A stretch of DNA of 64,000 nucleotides from Cylindrobasidium torrendii FP15055 ss-10 (GCA_000934385.1 KN880556.1:1-64000), one strand, 5' to 3'; shown: positions 1 to 12,489, counted from the first letter of the stretch. Numbers and translations are program-made. The notes: generated by a model not told the origin, from the sequence alone.

Positions 1-609
1 AGATTCTTGTAAACCTGAGCCTTTTCCTCTTCGGTGTTGCGGATTGGTGTGTGTGCGACTCGACACCTGCAGGTACGATTACCTGGATGAGGTAGGCGCA
101 GCCGCTATGGAGCTTAATGGAAGGTTCTTGTATATTCTGTAGTCGTAGTATATATACCGGTAGCTACTGTACGATACCTCATCCGTTTGCTAGGCTAGCT
201 CGAAGCCTCAACCAAACGGAATATCATTCTCTGTTGCTCGTGCCGCCTGCCGTCGCCCCGAACCTGCAACATTCGGTAATGCCAATTGTCCCTTGGTAGT
301 CAACAGGAAGGAGAACACGCCAATTGCGATGATTCTTGTCAAGATGAGACGGCGTATTGGATCTCCAGTCGTAGGAATTGCCCTGGCAGAGCTTGCATGG
401 AACTGGGGAAGGCTTTCTAGTAGTTTCCTCCTCAGCCTGTCGCTTTTTTTCAAGCTTCTTTCAACTTTGAAGCTACGACATCCAAGCCATATGTATGGTG
501 CCAGCCGGAGTACAAGTTTCCGCCTATCCAGTCGATTTTTTAGTTGTTCTTGCACAGTCCCAGAACGGGGAATCGCTTGAGTGCATGGAATGCCACAAAT
601 TAGATACAC
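1..609 (-). CDS. Possible partial gene, unassigned
   Basis: Doubtful. The minus strand is open from about 609 to 208 without an ATG. Its later part carries an FHASSAR stretch, which resembles a mitochondrial presequence, then a hydrophobic segment (LILTRIIAIGVFSFLL). A donor-like GT near 208 and an acceptor near 86 could join it to a second open stretch at about 85-1 that reads ...IRNTEEEKAQVYKN and runs off the left edge. That reading has protein-like composition, but I recognise no family, no start codon is visible, and the joining intron (about 130 bases) is longer than usual here. It could equally be non-coding. Confidence 0.2.
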
Positions 610-1158
610 TAGGAGTCATATGAATGCTACTTAGCGCCGCATGGGGCGAAATGGGTATAACCTGAGTGTAACGCAGCACTAATATGTAAGTAACAATGAT
701 AAATAATCATAATTCGGCCAGATCCTGAAATTATCTGAATTAGAAGTTAGAATCTGCTGGACGCTGCCAAGGATCCTTCCCCACCAAGGGGTTGGACCGG
801 AACGGTTTTCGACCGCGCCTCCTTCCAACCCATCCCCACCCCGTCCTAGAGCCTTGCAATTTAGCAGAATTTTGAGAGATCGCGCCCATGGCAAATTCAA
901 AAGTCGTTTGCATACTCGACCTCGCAATTTCCCGTGGTAAATACACTACAGGTAATTTGCTGGGCCTGGAGAACAGACCTTGTCAAGAATTTCGTGATCA
1001 GCTCGAAAATTCACCCATGGTCGAAAACATTGCTGAGGAAACTCAATGATTTTAGAGGGCTATCGTTATAGAGAAAATACAGCTCGTAAGTAAACAACAA
1101 AACATCCGAAACACTACCGCTCCCATTCGCTTTCCAAGCTCAAGACCACGGGCAAGTT
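610..1158. other. Intergenic, nothing recognised
   Basis: About 550 bases downstream of the minus-strand gene at 1159. Short open frames on both strands have no family resemblance or plausible splice structure. Confidence 0.5.
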
Positions 1159-2481
1159 CTACAACTCTGGTGCCCCGCTATACGCCCCACCCTGTCCATG
1201 ATTCTGGCTATACCGATTCGGCCCTCCCCCAAACGTATTCGGCGGTGCACCAAACGGCCCTGGCGAGTCAGGCGCTACAGGCGCATACGTCGACCCAGTG
1301 TGCTGCTGAGGATATGACGCGCCCCCACTACCGACAAACGACGCATTCGTCGGCGTCCCAGCTGCAGGGAACGCCGACGGGAACGTCGAGGGATCATTCG
1401 GGTCGTAAAGCTTCGCGGGCGCTGCACCACTCATCGTGCTGTGCTGGTCGTACGGCGCCGGAGCAGCGAACCCGGCGCCATCGTGTGCGTATGTCGTGCC
1501 GGTCATGTTTGGGCCAAGGAAGCTCGTCTCGGGTGTGCCCTTGGCTTTCTTCGCTTTGTTGCGGCGCCAGAGGAAGAAACCGAGGCCGATGAGGGCGAGG
1601 AGGGCGACACCGCCGATGACGCCGCCTGCGATGGCGCCTGCGTGGTTGCTGCCTTTGCTGTTGCTGCTGCCACCGTTGGAGCCGCTGCTGCTACCCGATG
1701 GGGAGTTGGCAGAAGTCGTGCGGGTGGAGGATGCAGTTGCAGAGGCGCTGTGTGAGCCGGTGAAAGTGGCTTCAGCGCCTTCGTCGGTTTGTGCAGAGGC
1801 AAAGTCCCAGGTGCCGTTGTTCAAAGGGAGGTACGCCCAGTGAGGGATGGCAGACCCATCGGGGATGGAGTTGGGGAAGGTAGAGTAAGTGGTGGTGCAG
1901 TTCTTGCTCCAGTTATCCCACCTAAGTATCAGGTCAGCTTTTGGATGCGAGGGATGTGGTACTCGGATGACGGGATCAGACAGAGACTTACACATCGACA
2001 CTTCCTCCCTGGCACTGCGCACACGCGCTGAGGAGGTTGTAGTACACCGTGTTGCACGCACAGTTCGTCGCGTATGTCGAGCCTAGGCCGGAATACATGT
2101 ATCCTGAGGGCAGGTATTGGATGAGGAAGCCTCCGTCGTCGGTGCAGACGTTGCCCAGGGCCTCGCCCATCTGGCATGGAGACTGGGACAATGTGTTGAA
2201 CGTCTGGGAGCACAGATGTCAGATAACAGATACGAGGTCATTTGCGCGGGGAATAATGAGGAGAGTATGCATCCGAAGTGAGATGATGGGAGGAAAAGAA
2301 CCACACGCAATATAATCGCGAATGATCATAGCGGGATGCACGAAGCACAATAAGGTCCAGCAGTAGAACGGAGACTCACCCATCGGAAATCCGTGTTTGT
2401 GCATGTCGCATGATCCTGCGCCTTTACACCCTGCCACAGCGCTGCTCCCGCCGCCGCCAAAACGAGAAGTTTGCTGCTCAT
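1159..2481 (-). CDS. Receptor-like single-pass membrane protein (tandem copy 1)
   Basis: Three exons on the minus strand: 2481-2380, 2203-1992 and 1921-1159, giving 358 residues. Order: signal peptide (1-22, MSSKLLVLAAAGAALWQGVKAQ), a short CTNTDFRW motif, a cysteine-rich ectodomain with TFNTLSQSPCQMGEAL and CACNTVYYNLLSACAQC, a second block (WDNWSKNC...IPHWAYLPL), a Ser/Thr/Gly-rich stalk, a membrane segment at about 199-223 (AGAIAGGVIGGVALLALIGL), a WRRNKAKK stop-transfer, and a proline/glycine-rich cytoplasmic tail. The layout recalls fungal wall sensors of the Wsc/Mid2 kind, but that is architecture only. Intron phases match the neighbouring paralog at 3527-4625. Function unknown; surface sensing or adhesion is inference. 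The start is set by the signal peptide. Confidence 0.85.
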
Positions 2482-3526
2482 CGTATCGTGCTTTGACTCG
2501 TGTGTATCGTCGGGGCTCTTTCCTCCTCTCGCGCGAGAACACGCAGACCCTTGAAAACAAGAAGATGAAGGGAAGAAGGAAGAAAGGGTCAGGGCCTAGA
2601 TACACTCAGGCCTTATATACGCCTCCGGCGCTAAAGTGGACATGTCGTGCGCGGATCCACCTCTACGAAACGCGATCGGTGTGCGTGACTTTCCCCCTGC
2701 ATTTATTGGATTTATGCCGCCGGCGAGTGCCGCGCTCACTCTACTCTGCTAAAGTTCTCACTCAATCTTCAGGTATCTCCGCGACTGAGAAATGCAAACA
2801 CGGCCATAAGGATGGCCAAAAGGCGCTTTGAAGTTGGACTGAACATGAAGATAAGCTAAAGACCGTGAAGCCCGGACAGCCCTCAAAGGTTCAAATTGAC
2901 AGCCGCGAACTGTTTCATCCCTCAAAAGGATTTCGAGGCGATGCTCCCTTCCCCTTCTCTCGCGGTCTACTCCAGCCACTTGCCTAATGCTCAATTGCGT
3001 TCATGAGCCAGCCCAGAATTCGAAAGACTCCAGTGCGTCGCCAACTCACCTAGAAGCCAGCCTACTGAGCAGAACTCGCAATCCAAGATGAGTGTCAGAA
3101 TGAGCGCCCAGCGCGGAATATCCTGTCAATGAATTGATGATATAGCCTCAACCCCGCCCTCAGTACCGCAGAATTCTCAATTCGAGAGTGCTTGTGACCT
3201 TTCTTTCTCATCCTCGTCGACTTTTCTGAGTGCCGGATTGGCTCTCACGGCAGCGGCGCCGCCACACAAAGTCTCCGTCGCCACGTGCACTCGGAAAGTC
3301 GGCCCGATCACGCAGATCGGAAACTGGATATAATGACCGAAAGCGGAACAAAGTCCTTCGGCGCAATCGTTTCGGGGATGGATCTGCGTGCTGGATTGGT
3401 GCGTTCTGTCTGATGGAAATGCCCGGGACGCCCTGTTCGCGCTGAGGATGCCTCCTGTGCAAGGTAGAATTGTAGTAAGACCGTACTGTACAACGTTCAC
3501 GTTCACAAGTTCTACAATGTCCAACT
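2482..3526. other. Intergenic between tandem paralogs
   Basis: About 1 kb separating the two receptor-like genes. It should hold the promoter of the gene ending at 1159 and the 3' region of the gene starting at 4625. No further gene recognised. Confidence 0.5.
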
Positions 3527-4625
3527 TCATCCCGAGTGGTACCCGCCCACATAGCAACCTCTCCCCACCCCACATTCAGGAACGTTGCTGAAATCATCAG
3601 GGTTATACAGGATGAAGGGCGTACTCTGCACGATGGCCTGGTTTGTATAGATCGACGTGTACGCAGCGCTCCCGCCTTCGCACGTCGTATCACTGAGGTT
3701 GGGACCCTGATCTGCCCTGTTCTTTATGCGACGGCGATAGAGAACGATGAAGACTATGATGGATGCGAGCAGTGCGACAACGCCAGCGCAGGCGCTCCCG
3801 ATGATGACGCCGACACGATGCGATGGGTGAGTGCTCTCGGAGCTTGAATGAGGCGAGGATGGGTGTGTCGAGCCTGGGACAGAGGGTTGTGATGGATCCG
3901 CGGATGTCGATGAGGTGCTTTCAGTGGACACGGTTGTCGATGTGCTCGAGGACGGCTCAGTGCTGGATCCGGATACGGCTGCGCGCGCGGCTATCCTGTC
4001 CCATATACCGTCTTTCAGCGGAAGGGAAGCCCAGTAGGGGATGTCTGTTCCGGGGCCGTGCGTTTGTGGGAAACTCGCAGTGACGCTCTCGCATGAGTTC
4101 TCATTTTGCCAGTTGGACCATCTGGTATTTCAAAGAAGAATGAGCGTGTAAATTGAAGAGGGCGAAAAAAGAATCACGTACGAGTAGAAGTGAGACGCAG
4201 CGACACACCTGCCGCAGGCTGAGAAAAGGTTGTAATACATGGTGTTGCAGAGACACTCCGCTGCGTTTGTGTTATTCAGTCCATACAGCCAGTTCTTTCG
4301 AACAGTAAGAACGATGTTGTAATCGCTGTCGCACGCCTTCCCGAGGGTAGTGGCTACTTCGCAGGGACTTTGATGAAAACGATTGAATGTCTAAAAGATT
4401 ATCGAAGTCAGCGATGGATGAAGGAGGATGAGGTCCGAGGATCTAAGCGCCAAGTTCAACTTTCCACGATGAAGGCAATGATTTAGGGAAAAAAATACAA
4501 TGACCACTCACCCAGGCAAAATCAGGATCCGTGCACTCTGGCTGCACACTCTCCTGGCCTTGCACGACAAAAAGCTGCCCTAGGAGAAGGGCAAAAACGG
4601 CAGTCACAATAGTCGCGACCTTCAT
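3527..4625 (-). CDS. Receptor-like single-pass membrane protein (tandem copy 2)
   Basis: Three exons, 4625-4512, 4390-4182 and 4121-3527, encode 305 residues. The protein repeats the order of the gene at 1159-2481: signal peptide (1-23), CTDPDFAW motif, TFNRFHQSPCEVATTLGKAC, CLCNTMYYNLFSACGRC, WSNWQNENSC...IPYWASLPL, a long Ser/Thr/Pro stalk, one membrane segment at about 211-235 (VGVIIGSACAGVVALLASII) and a YRRR stop-transfer. Cysteine spacing and both intron phases are kept, while stalk and tail have diverged, so this is an old tandem duplicate. The cytoplasmic tail is shorter than in copy 1 (about 70 residues). Probably a plasma-membrane surface protein; ligand and role unknown. Confidence 0.85.
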
Positions 4626-6006
4626 GCTGATATCTGTTTGCGTGAAGTAGGAGGGGAGCGCTGCTGAGGTATGTATCAGAAAACAGCGCTCTTTATAATC
4701 CTCAAACCGAACGGCGCTTAACCTCTACTCGCAGAGCGCAGTGAGTGTTCGAACATAGCAACCATCGAACTGTTCAAGTCTCAAGATGATACAGACATGC
4801 ATGGGCCCAGCTGAGTTGCCAGCTTCTTTTCATTAGGAGTACGTTCGACAATTTAATTTTGTGCATCCGCGTATGTTTGAGCAACAGTATATTGAGGAGG
4901 CTGACGAGGCGTGGGAAGTTTTGATAGGGGGATGTATTCTGTATCAGGGAATAGAAAGGTTTGGTGGCGGCGGTAGCAGGAGGTCTCTCGTGGTTCGTTG
5001 CAATAGAGTCCATCAGTAATTCAGTGCGCCAGTGCTTCCGACTTAGCACTGACCCGGTCTTTGGCGGGGCACGATAAACATTCAGTACAGGTCCGCAGAT
5101 ACATCCAAGGACTATTTGTGAAGCTTCGAGCCCGTGTCATCCTTGTGAACATAGTCCTGCTGTGCTCATGTATACGGCACACTTAACATTGAGATGGAGA
5201 AAGAATGATCAGAAGCATTCGGATCAGTTGTCGGCCCGATTATCCGATCCTTCTCACACTCATAGTCGCATTGCCTTTTGCTGTCTGTGCATCCTGTCAG
5301 CGAGGAGAACTACGGACCGAGACCTGTAAGAGGTCGAGGATACTGCCTTCTATCTATTTGTTAGCGACATAGGTGTCGCAACTCAGTGCCACCACGTCCT
5401 TCGAATCGTGAGAGTGAGGTAGGCTTCTTGAGGCGCTATTCAATGTTAGCGAGAAGGCAGAATGCTGTAGGATTTCTTGATGGGATACGTTACGCCACCT
5501 CAAGGTAAGCTGGCTGTGCTATGGTGGAGAAACGCGCATATACTCGAGCATATTCCATCGAACATCTGACTTATGCTGTGCATGATAGCACAAGTCCACC
5601 AGGTTCTATCATTGAATTGTTTTTCAGTATATACCCAGCTCATTGATGACGCTGCACACTTTAGCCCGAAGGCGCTATACAGCGAGCAATGTCAGCGCCA
5701 CACTAACTCTCCAGTGCCACGTGCTCGGCACCCCGCACATCCGATTCCGATCGATGTTTCGACATCCTGTGCTGGGCGCTCATTAAGCGCCCTCCTTTCC
5801 TTCTGCCACCATCACCACCGCGCCACGTCCCAACGTTGAGCGCTCGCGCGAGGCACTTGACGACAACGCTGCAAAGAGAGAGTAGAAGGACGAACAAGCG
5901 CCACTTTCACGGACGCGCTTTCTGCTTAACGCGCGCTTTCGAAGCCTAGGCTAATCCAGGGCTAATCAAGGATATTGGATACGACAGACCTACCATTGAA
6001 AGAGAA
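4626..6006. other. Intergenic, nothing recognised
   Basis: About 1.4 kb between divergently transcribed genes (minus-strand start at 4625, plus-strand start at 6007), so it holds both promoters. A TTTATAATC stretch near 4692 is a candidate TATA element for the minus-strand gene. No coding region supported. Confidence 0.5.
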
Positions 6007-7062
6007 ATGTCTGGACCATACGACCAGGGATTGTTGGCGGACGCAGGGGAGCTCACGCGTGCCCAAAGACAGGTGAGTCTGCTGTGCTCCATCTTCCCTT
6101 CTGCAATAATTCCCAACGACAACTCTTTCTCCATTTTGAATGCACCGTAATCCTTTCTACACCAACCTCTTGAACTGCTTCGGCCCTCATTCACCCTTCC
6201 TTCGGCCCAGCAATGCTTATCAGGCTCTTGCCTCGCCTGTCGCTCTTGTTTCCCACACTCCTGCCCACCCGTCCAAGTCGCGCTCTCCTCCGTACTAAAA
6301 CAATGTCATAGGAAGGATATGATACGGACATTCTACAACCCAACCGACAGCCCCAAACGCCGCCACTCCGACATGATACTACCAGCGTTCCACCTCATGA
6401 AAGGCATAGCTTCAACTCGAGTAGGACCCCACTTGCGAAAGAGAGCTTGCCACCGCCGACGACGACAAGAGGACTCGGTGAGTACCTGTTCCTGTCCTCC
6501 TTGCCGCGGAACATCCTGTCATAGGATGGTCTGCACACCACGATCTGTTTCGCCTGTCAAAGGGCCCTTCATCAATCATTCGCTGTTCTACTTATCTCTG
6601 GTGCCATTTCCTACTTAGAATACTCATCTTTCCTCCGCCAGATGCAAAATCACCATGGTACAAGACGAAGAAGGGCATCATTATCATTGTGGTAGCCATC
6701 ATCGTCGTATTGGGCGCCGTCCTCGGCGGAGCACTCGGAGGGACGCTTGGTAAAGACGATAATAACAATGGTAGGTTATTCAGTCTCTCGGGAGGCAATC
6801 AAGACCTTCTCTTCTTTTCCCATAGCTAACCCGCTATTCAGACTCGTCGAACCAATCAAGCTCGTCCAGTGCATCTCCTACAGCTACACCATCCGGCAGC
6901 AGTGGGTCTGGCGGGAACGATGTCACCGCCGGGCCCTCCACCGCGACCACAGAGGGTAGTGTCGGTGGTCAGAATGCGCCTACAGCGACATCGACAATCG
7001 CCCAGGGTGGCGGAGAGACCCCGGTGAACGCTGTAAATAATGTGGCAAAGGGATTATCGTAG
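6007..7062 (+). CDS. Small single-pass membrane protein
   Basis: Four exons, 6007-6072, 6312-6477, 6642-6770 and 6842-7062, give 193 residues in one frame. There is no signal peptide. The N-terminal ~80 residues are polar and proline-rich. A basic WYKTKKG stretch precedes one strongly hydrophobic helix (IIIIVVAIIVVLGAVLGGAL) with GxxxG-type glycines. The rest is a low-complexity Ser/Thr/Gly region. Positive charges before the helix suggest a type II (N-in) orientation. No domain recognised. It lies divergent from the receptor-like gene at 4625. The splice sites are all canonical and the introns carry coding-incompatible stops, which supports the model. Confidence 0.7.
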
Positions 7063-7508
7063 ACGCGAGTTGTTGTATGTATGTGGCAGAACTTTTATTT
7101 GAATATGTCCGTGATATACATGTGTACATCTGCAGATTAGCAAGTACAGTTACTTTCTAATTTTGTGGTTGTCTCTATTGAAGGTGCCCCCGGAATGTAA
7201 ATGTCTGACCGGTCAACATCAAATGGCTCCGGCTGAGGTCTAGCATTGATTGAATTGACACCTCAGTCTTAGATGGTCTTTGCTTTTGGACTGAATGCTT
7301 ATGCTATAGCGCGTTTGGCTGCTGCTTGCTAATCCTTGGCCTCAAGTTGCGTTCCTCTTCTTTTGGACGATCTTCGAGTGTTAAGCAGCTGTGAATACAA
7401 TGAGATAACTTGAGCAAAAATTAGCGACATGTGTACCATCTCGTGCATAGATTTCTGGGCTAATTAGCTTAGGTGTGTTCTGAGTGCTACATAAAGGACC
7501 AGATAGCC
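7063..7508. other. Intergenic, nothing recognised
   Basis: About 450 bases between two plus-strand genes: 3' region of the membrane-protein gene and promoter of the next. No other signal seen. Confidence 0.5.
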
Positions 7509-8325
7509 ATGTCCCCAAGATGCTCAAGCAACCGGTCAACTGCACTGGATACAATGTATTATGGCAGCTCTCAGTGCGTACTGCGCCATTCCTTCATCCC
7601 TCACGTATTAAACTTTGTTCCAAAGATATTCACGCTCAAATGCGACCCTTACCACTATCAACACTTCTCCTAGCTCCTGGTCTCCGCCACGACCAGCCAT
7701 GCAACACGGAGAGCTCGAGACGTGTTCTCAGGATACTTTTGATGGACGCTATACCACGCCTGTTTACCTGCCGATGAGGGACTATGCTCCGCCGGTGACA
7801 CCATCTACTGCATCGTCTGCACCAATCCACTGGCGGACTTCAATGACGGTGTCCGGCGTCCCGAAGAAGTGCTTTACGATGACAAACGAACTCATCTGTA
7901 GCCCTGGTACCCCTCCGACGGTTTCCAATACCGTGATTTACATGCCTTCGTCGTCAAAACACTACACGAGAGAACCAACCTCGTCTGTCGGCATCCGTCG
8001 GCGTCTTTCCCGCGTTGCTTCATTCTTCTCTGGCAGTAAGCGGAGGGAAGAAAATGACTGCTTCCGGAAGAGCGATAGCGTCGAGCTTTCCAGCCCTGTA
8101 CAACAGTCAGAGTGGGATCCCTACACCGGGTTCGACGACAGACCAAGCAGCTACAACTGTAGTACCGGCTCGGCGAGTTCATACGCGGAGTCGAGCAGGT
8201 CGGGGGACACTTCTCGGTCGACGTACAGCGGCAGCAGAAGAAATTCTTACCGTCGGAATCCACCGGCTTACTCTCAAGGAAAATGGGACGAAATGAATTA
8301 CAGAGGAAGGCCGGAGTTTGCCTAG
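7509..8325 (+). CDS. Unassigned serine-rich protein
   Basis: Proposed two exons, 7509-7573 and 7674-8325, giving 238 residues. The second exon is a long clean open frame whose upstream limit is a TTG. The first in-frame ATG of that exon alone is at 7699, which would give 208 residues. An ATG exon ending CA|GTGCGT joins in frame through an acceptor at 7673. The protein is rich in Ser, Tyr and Arg, with a basic RRRLSRVASFFSGSKRRE patch that could be a phosphorylation or nuclear signal. No membrane segment or known domain. The existence of the gene is likely; the first exon is inferred. Confidence 0.5.
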
Positions 8326-8856
8326 GCAGAGAGGGCAATGATGTTCCTGAATTTGAGCGGCATAATTTCGAATTACTTTATAAACGTAGACATAATCATC
8401 TGCGTATTTTTTCTCACTTTAACTTATATACATCTTCCTCTCCAACCAACGCTTCGCTGGCTCCGAGTCGAATCGCTATACTTATACAAATTGAAAGGAT
8501 AGCCTGTATCACCAGCTTATTTGGCCTACAACTCCCTCGTCATCAAAGCCACAAATTTTAATGAATGGGCGTACGAGTAGTTCTACTCATTTTTTGACGT
8601 GCCTAGTAAGTGCAACGATCGTAACTGCTTGCGATCAGATTTGTCACAATGAAATATCCACGTGACCATATTATAGTATTCACAGGCGGTGCAATTTCTT
8701 AACTCATTCATGACATCAAACTACTATCACTCTACCAAAAAAAGAGGACATCCGAGCTATATACAGACTCGGTCAAACTACAGTCCATTCGACAAAGCGT
8801 TCGGCGTGGTTTGCGCCTGAGAGACATGTCTTCATGGATTTATCAAATTCGATTCT
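8326..8856. other. Intergenic between convergent genes
   Basis: About 530 bases, AT-rich, containing the 3' ends of a plus-strand and a minus-strand gene. No gene recognised. Confidence 0.5.
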
Positions 8857-11182
8857 CTAATAAAGGAGAAACTCGAGACGAACCGTCTTGTAATATTCAT
8901 CCTCCGTTGCGATAGGAGGAAGGGTTTCCCGGTCAGCGCCGACAGGAACCCCGAGGCGCTGCGCCGTATCAGAGAAGAACCCACTATCAAGAATGGATGC
9001 ACTCACGTAAGGGACGATTTTGTTCTTCGATCGCATCTTTACCCCTGCGCGCTTCGAAGCGTCAGCCTCTCCTTGCTGTTTTAGGAAATCCTTGAAGTTA
9101 TTGACATGATCCAGGAAGACGTCGAGGCTTCCATGAGCGTTCAGCGCTGCAGGTGACCTAGTGCTACCAGACATTGCTGCTCTGAAGATACTCGCCTTAG
9201 GAGCGTGTGTTAGATGATGCGTTCGGCGATATAAAATGGATGGAGGCATACGGGTCCCGACGCTTCCAGGTTTCTTAGCGCATCGACAGTGGCGGAAATG
9301 TTGAGCTTTGCAGATTTCTTAGACTCCAAGGCCCATGTCATGAATGATCCAATGAGGGTAGCGTCGGCACGTGCATCATTGAGACGAGGCCCCCAGGCCT
9401 TGAGGACGCCCGCCACCCCGAGATAGTTGGCATCCATGGTGTTAGATACTTCGATACGGTCAAATCGTACGTTGGCAGGAATGCTGCTGGAAAGTGCAAC
9501 TGCATCCTGATCATGAAGTTCAATATCAATCTTGAAGCTGCGCATGCGGCGAGCAAATGTAGCCAGTTCGTCGCGTACATGAAAGTACATGCACCCCAAG
9601 AGGTCGTCCTGTGTCGTCCCATGCTTCAGTCCGGACTTCACCATATCGTCATGACTATGCTGTTGTTAGTCACGGGCACACCATCCTGGCCAGAACTATA
9701 CGCACTCCCACCCATCCAGGGGATTCACATTATCACCCAAGAAGCACTTGTCCTCAAAGAAGAGCGTCTTGTTAGCACGATTCAGGTGCGCATTTGGAGC
9801 CCCGAACGGCATTAATAAACCGAAGCTCCTCCATTCGAGTATTGCCATTCTATGGCTCGGACTGAGTCTAGCGTAGACACGATCCCGATAGTCTACCCGA
9901 CTTGGCGCGTTCATGACAGTATTGAACGCATTGCTAACGGGAACAGCGTCGGCGCTGGAGCCCATGGCAAGGGCTTCCAGAACAATGTCTGCTGTGTATG
10001 ACCGGGAGAGCTTTAGACGAAGGGTTGTGTTCGGTGTCAGATTGATTTTCTCGCCACTGAAAAGCCCTGTGCACATCAGTTCATGCCGTGCTAGATGCAC
10101 CATGGCTTTGGTTGTCCAGTCAGAAGGTAAAAATATTGAGTACCACAGATGGAGAGCATATTCACTAGCGTTGCTCTTTAGAAGCATGAAATCCTGGACA
10201 CAACAATGCAAAGAACACACGTACAAGATCCTCAACAATGCCGAGAATTGCCAGTATTAGGATGTTGCGGGCGACAACACCCGGGTTGTGGTCGTTGAGC
10301 AGCAGGGTGAGACGACCAGTGTAGTCTTCGGGGAGGCTATTGACAGATTTGACGACGTTTCGCAAATCTCCCGACGCTGGCATGCCAGTATTAAGTCGTA
10401 AACAAGCGAAAAGGGGGGTCTACGTACCGACGAACGCGAGTCCTAGGTCGCGGCTCTTGAATTTGCCAGGACCAACGATGTTGATGGCGGGGATATTTCC
10501 CCAGCTAAGCTTCATAATTACTAGACGTCCTGAAAGATAACTGAAAGAATACGTGCAGGATCATGCCCGCGCCAAAGCTACACTGAGGAGCACTCTGGTC
10601 GACAAACGCAGGCACACGATGCTCTCGCTCCCAAGCGGGCTTCCAGGAGTTGCTATTCATCGGATGTTTACAATCTATACGCATGAATGAGCGGGTTACC
10701 AAGCTCAAGATCGAAACGAGTGCTGAACCTCTTTTATGAGCGCGCCAGTGGCTCTTTTGACAAGTCACAGAGCAGTAACGCACGAGGCGACATCCACTGC
10801 ACGTCAAGATACCGTCCTTCTTGCAATATTGGGACGCCGCCACGTCATGACTCGCACATCCTAGACGGAAGCCGATGCGAGGGATAGCGCTATCGGTAGG
10901 AGCATCCATCAACACGGCAAGAACTTCGGACATATCAAGACCATGACGGGAAATAACTTGAGGGAAAGCCTCCTTCCATTCTGCTAATCCCGCATCGCGT
11001 TGAGTTTCCGCGTAGGTGTTCTGCATCGTGGTCGAGGCTGACAGAAACTGTATCGGGGCTGAATTTTCATCCTCAGTGCTCTCGTCTATGAGGAAAGTCG
11101 CCAGAGCAGATGTCTTTTCCTCCTTCGTGCTGAGCCGGGACAGCTGCGCCTCGAGCGCAGCGATGGTGTAGCGGGTCATCAT
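8857..11182 (-). CDS. MYND zinc-finger protein with DUF4470-like domain
   Basis: Seven exons on the minus strand: 11182-10729, 10674-10553, 10509-10428, 10376-10225, 10193-9706, 9654-9252 and 9195-8857, giving 679 residues. A MYND finger sits at about residues 115-155 (CKKDGILTCSGCRLVRYC, then CQKSHWRAHKRDC split by intron 1). It is followed by a WGNIPAINI segment and ASGDLRNVVKSVNSLPE with LLLNDHNPGVVARNILIL, typical of the DUF4470 domain that often accompanies MYND in basidiomycetes. MYND fingers mediate protein-protein contacts; no SET domain is visible. Intron 1 has a weak donor (GTTCAG) and intron 2 is only 43 bases, but both are needed to keep the frame. An upstream TTG frame was not used; ATG codons at 11182 and 11179 are both possible. 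Confidence 0.85.
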
Positions 11183-11621
11183 GAAGGATGGAGGCAAGAT
11201 GGCAAGAACCAGTCAGAAAATTGTAAGGGGGCAGGCGCCGGCCGGCTCAGCACGTTGCTACCACATGCCTCGGACTTTCATTCCAAGGCGATGGAGACTG
11301 AGTAGAAGCGGAGGAAACGTAAGTCCGTGTGAAAGAGGCGCGCGCTTAGCTCTTGGCTAACTTAGATAATCACATACGCTCAGTTCTTCGAGCGTCGGGA
11401 TATGCTCTGGTACACAGCTGTTGATCATAAATGCAGTGGTTGTCGTAGGTTGCCACTGGTTGTTTTGAAGGAAGTCGTACATCAGCTTCGGTCCGCATCT
11501 TCCGATCAATTTTGATGCGCCCCGAGTCAGACCGATCTGGTGATAATATTGCGTGACGTAATCACTGTTACTTCCCTCTTACGCTCACGCATCCTGACTT
11601 TCCTCATTTCCTTTGCGCACG
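11183..11621. promoter_or_regulatory. Divergent promoter region (MYND gene / prefoldin 3)
   Basis: 439 bases separate the two divergent start codons, so both promoters must lie here. No TATA box or shared motif stands out. Confidence 0.55.
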
Positions 11622-12489
11622 ATGGCAAATATATCTGTCATGTCCGACGAGAAAAATCCACGTGGAATACCCAAGGCGCCATTTATCGTGTGTCCCATCG
11701 CGTCCGCCAAATTCAGCGCGTACCGATGCGCGCCTTTTCCTGCAGGATGATGTCGAAAAATACATTGGAGGGCCAGATGGAGACACGGAAGGGCCTCTTA
11801 AGGCATTCAACGACGCGATTGCGTGCGTGGCCTATCACTATGCGCCGAAATCGTACTGATGGTGATGCAGGAAATACCGCTATATGGAAGCCAACCTGGG
11901 CCAGCGACGGACAGGGCTCGAAGAGAAGGTTCCGGACTATCAGAAGACCTTGGATATGGTCGAATATCTGCGCGATAGACGGGTGCGTTCTCCTTTTTGC
12001 ACGTTGTCGTGGTCTGATGGTGGATCGCTCGCAGGAGGGCAGTAGCTCGAAGGACGACGACGACTTGGACGACGATGAAGAAGCTGGTCCCTCAAAGCCA
12101 ATGATCACTACCTTTGAGCTCAATGAAACCCTGTACGCCGAGGCAGAGCTCGACGACACAGACACAGTTTACTTGTGGCTTGGTGTAAGTTGGTTCCCAT
12201 CTCTGTTTTGATACACCTCTCCCAATCCATCTCAAAAGTCCATATTCCTGACAAGTTTTAGGCGAACGTCATGCTCTCATATTCCATCCCAGAAGCTATC
12301 GAGCTTTTGCAAACCAAACTTGTCGCTGCAGAAAAAGCCCTCGGACATGTCATCGAAGATCTTGAATTCTTGCGCGAGCAACTGACCATCATGGAAGTCA
12401 ATACCGCACGAGTATACAACTGGGATGTTAAGCGGAGAAGGGAACGACGCGAAAGCGAAGCCGCGACTATGTCGAGTAAAAATGCCTAA
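11622..12489 (+). CDS. PAC10: Prefoldin subunit 3
   Basis: Five exons, 11622-11687, 11746-11822, 11871-11982, 12035-12184 and 12262-12489, encode 210 residues, a normal length for this alpha-class subunit (VBP1/PAC10/Gim2). Recognisable blocks in order: NPRGIPKAPFI, DDVEKYIGG, KYRYMEANLGQR...DYQKTLDMVEYL, TTFELNETLYAEAEL, DTVYLWLGANVML, and FLREQLTIMEVNTARVYNWD. Prefoldin is a cytosolic jellyfish-shaped hexamer that hands nascent actin and tubulin to the CCT chaperonin; N- and C-terminal helices form the coiled-coil tentacle. An acidic insert (SSSKDDDDLDDDEEAG) precedes the beta-hairpin region. All splice phases agree with the family alignment as I recall it. Confidence 0.95.
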
